A DNA stretch of 15,616 bases from Rikenellaceae bacterium (lineage in GTDB: Bacteria > Bacteroidota > Bacteroidia > Bacteroidales > UBA932): assembly GCA_900769885.1 (NCBI GenBank), contig CAAGIG010000053.1, forward strand, positions 1-15,616, in the 5' to 3' direction. The notes under the pieces are model-generated. The model saw only the letters and a program-made list of their open reading frames with translations, had not been told where the DNA came from and made no database searches. Below are positions 14,934 to 15,616 of the stretch, one piece after another. Numbering within the stretch: position 1 is the first letter of the stretch; each line of letters starts with the position of its first letter. A program made the position numbers and the translations under genes.

Positions 14934-15616
14934 ATGAGATACTTGATGAAAATTTTGGCGGTGATTATATTGTCTGTTATATCGTTGAACCTCAGGGGGC
15001 AATATGATATTGAACAATTTTTCTTTAGAGGCCGTCAGGCTTTGGTGGAGGGGAAATACTCTCGGGCAATTGATAATTTCAATATCCTTATCCGTTTGGA
15101 CGACTCGCTTTACGAGGCATACTTTTTCAGAGGTATTGCAAAATATAATCTTGGAGACTTTGTCGGAGCTGAAATCGATTTCAATTCGGCTTTGGGGCAT
15201 AATCCGATTTATACCCCGGCATATCATTACAGGGCAATAACCTTGAGCAGGATTGGAAAATATGACCTTGCCCTCAAGGATTTTGATGAAGCGGTGGGGC
15301 TCAGACCCGATTATACCGGTTTGTATTTCAGTCGTGGGGTGACCTATTTTTTGTCCCAGCAATTTGAAAAGGCGATAGCCGATTTTGACAAATTTCTCCG
15401 TTTTGAGCCTAAAGAACCCGATGCGTATTTGAATAGAGGGGCATCTTATCTCTTTGTGGGAGATACACTTAGCGCATTGAAAGATTATCAGAAAGCGATA
15501 ACTCTGAATTCCTTTGAGCCGGAAGGGTATATCCGACGTTCCAGAATTTATTATGCCCAGAACAGGTTGGATGAAGCGATATCCGATTTGGACAACGCTC
15601 TAGAGCGTTGTCCAAA
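14934..15616 (+). CDS. Exported TPR-repeat protein (3' end cut by window edge)
   Basis: The frame is open from the ATG at 14934 to the right edge, 227 codons without a stop. A signal peptide is visible (MRYLMKILAVIILSVISLNL, followed by RGQ), with no lipobox cysteine. From residue 27 to the edge the protein is made of six back-to-back tetratricopeptide repeats with an almost gapless 34-residue period (starts near 27, 60, 94, 128, 162, 196). They show the usual A/G, Y/F, A and P positions, for example KYDLALKDFDEAVGLRP. TPR solenoids bind other proteins, so this is probably a periplasmic scaffold or adaptor, but the partner is unknown. It is divergent from the M28-uvrB run. The last ten codons lie in a perfect palindrome that reaches the edge, so the final residues (DNALERCP) should be treated with caution. 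Confidence 0.85.
   Translation, partial: MRYLMKILAVIILSVISLNLRGQYDIEQFFFRGRQALVEGKYSRAIDNFNILIRLDDSLYEAYFFRGIAKYNLGDFVGAEIDFNSALGHNPIYTPAYHYRAITLSRIGKYDLALKDFDEAVGLRPDYTGLYFSRGVTYFLSQQFEKAIADFDKFLRFEPKEPDAYLNRGASYLFVGDTLSALKDYQKAITLNSFEPEGYIRRSRIYYAQNRLDEAISDLDNALERCP
15587..15616. repeat. Perfect 30-bp palindrome at the right edge
   Basis: Bases 15587-15601 (arm TTTGGACAACGCTCT) are the exact reverse complement of 15602-15616, with no loop. The symmetry runs to the last base of the window and could extend further. It lies inside the TPR coding frame. It could be a fold-back at a contig end or a genuine palindrome. Confidence 0.85.

Noticed and set aside
14916..15362. Minus-strand open frame of 148 codons
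   Set aside because: It lies opposite the clear TPR repeats of the plus strand and covers the TPR gene start; no motif is seen.

Overview
The window looks like chromosomal DNA from a member of the Bacteroidota, most likely order Bacteroidales. The evidence is the protein content (GGGtGRT protein next to a NifU-like scaffold, a Bacteroidota-style RF1, two-domain MazG), AT-rich intergenic gaps carrying TAnnTTTG-type -7 elements instead of sigma70 boxes, and mostly weak Shine-Dalgarno sequences. This assignment is inference; no rRNA or tRNA gene is present to confirm it. The window is gene-dense. The largest gap is about 95 bp, and I see no mobile element, CRISPR array, RNA gene or clear intrinsic terminator.

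Layout. (A) 1-3004, minus strand: three genes transcribed leftward, a CoA-transferase of the 4-hydroxybutyrate/acetyl-CoA hydrolase family, an IscU/NifU-like scaffold protein, and the GGGtGRT protein, which is cut by the left edge. (B) 3005-3090: a short divergent promoter region. (C) 3091-6921, plus strand: mazG, tcdA, an orphan GNAT-type acyltransferase and prfA (RF1). This is a housekeeping set for nucleotide-pool cleaning, tRNA modification and translation termination. (D) 6905-14838, minus strand: a very tight run, in transcription order M28-peptidase-like protein, uvrB, a long RelA/SpoT homologue and uvrA. Junctions are 0 bp, a 4-bp overlap and 6 bp. The uvrA and prfA 3' ends overlap by 17 bp. 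(E) 14839-14933: a second divergent promoter region. (F) 14934-15616, plus strand: the start of an exported TPR protein, cut by the right edge.

How the genes fit together. UvrA and UvrB are two of the three core nucleotide-excision-repair proteins, and here they flank a (p)ppGpp synthetase whose hydrolase site is visibly ruined. Repair and stringent response would therefore share one transcript. The UvrA lacks one half of its first zinc finger and the usual C-terminal tail. The M28 protein at the head of the run has lost several catalytic residues. Region A contains the least understood biology: a conserved protein of unknown function paired with an atypical Fe-S scaffold and linked to CoA metabolism. 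I found no clear-cut new defence or mobile system. The right edge ends in a perfect 30-bp palindrome, which may be an assembly fold-back.
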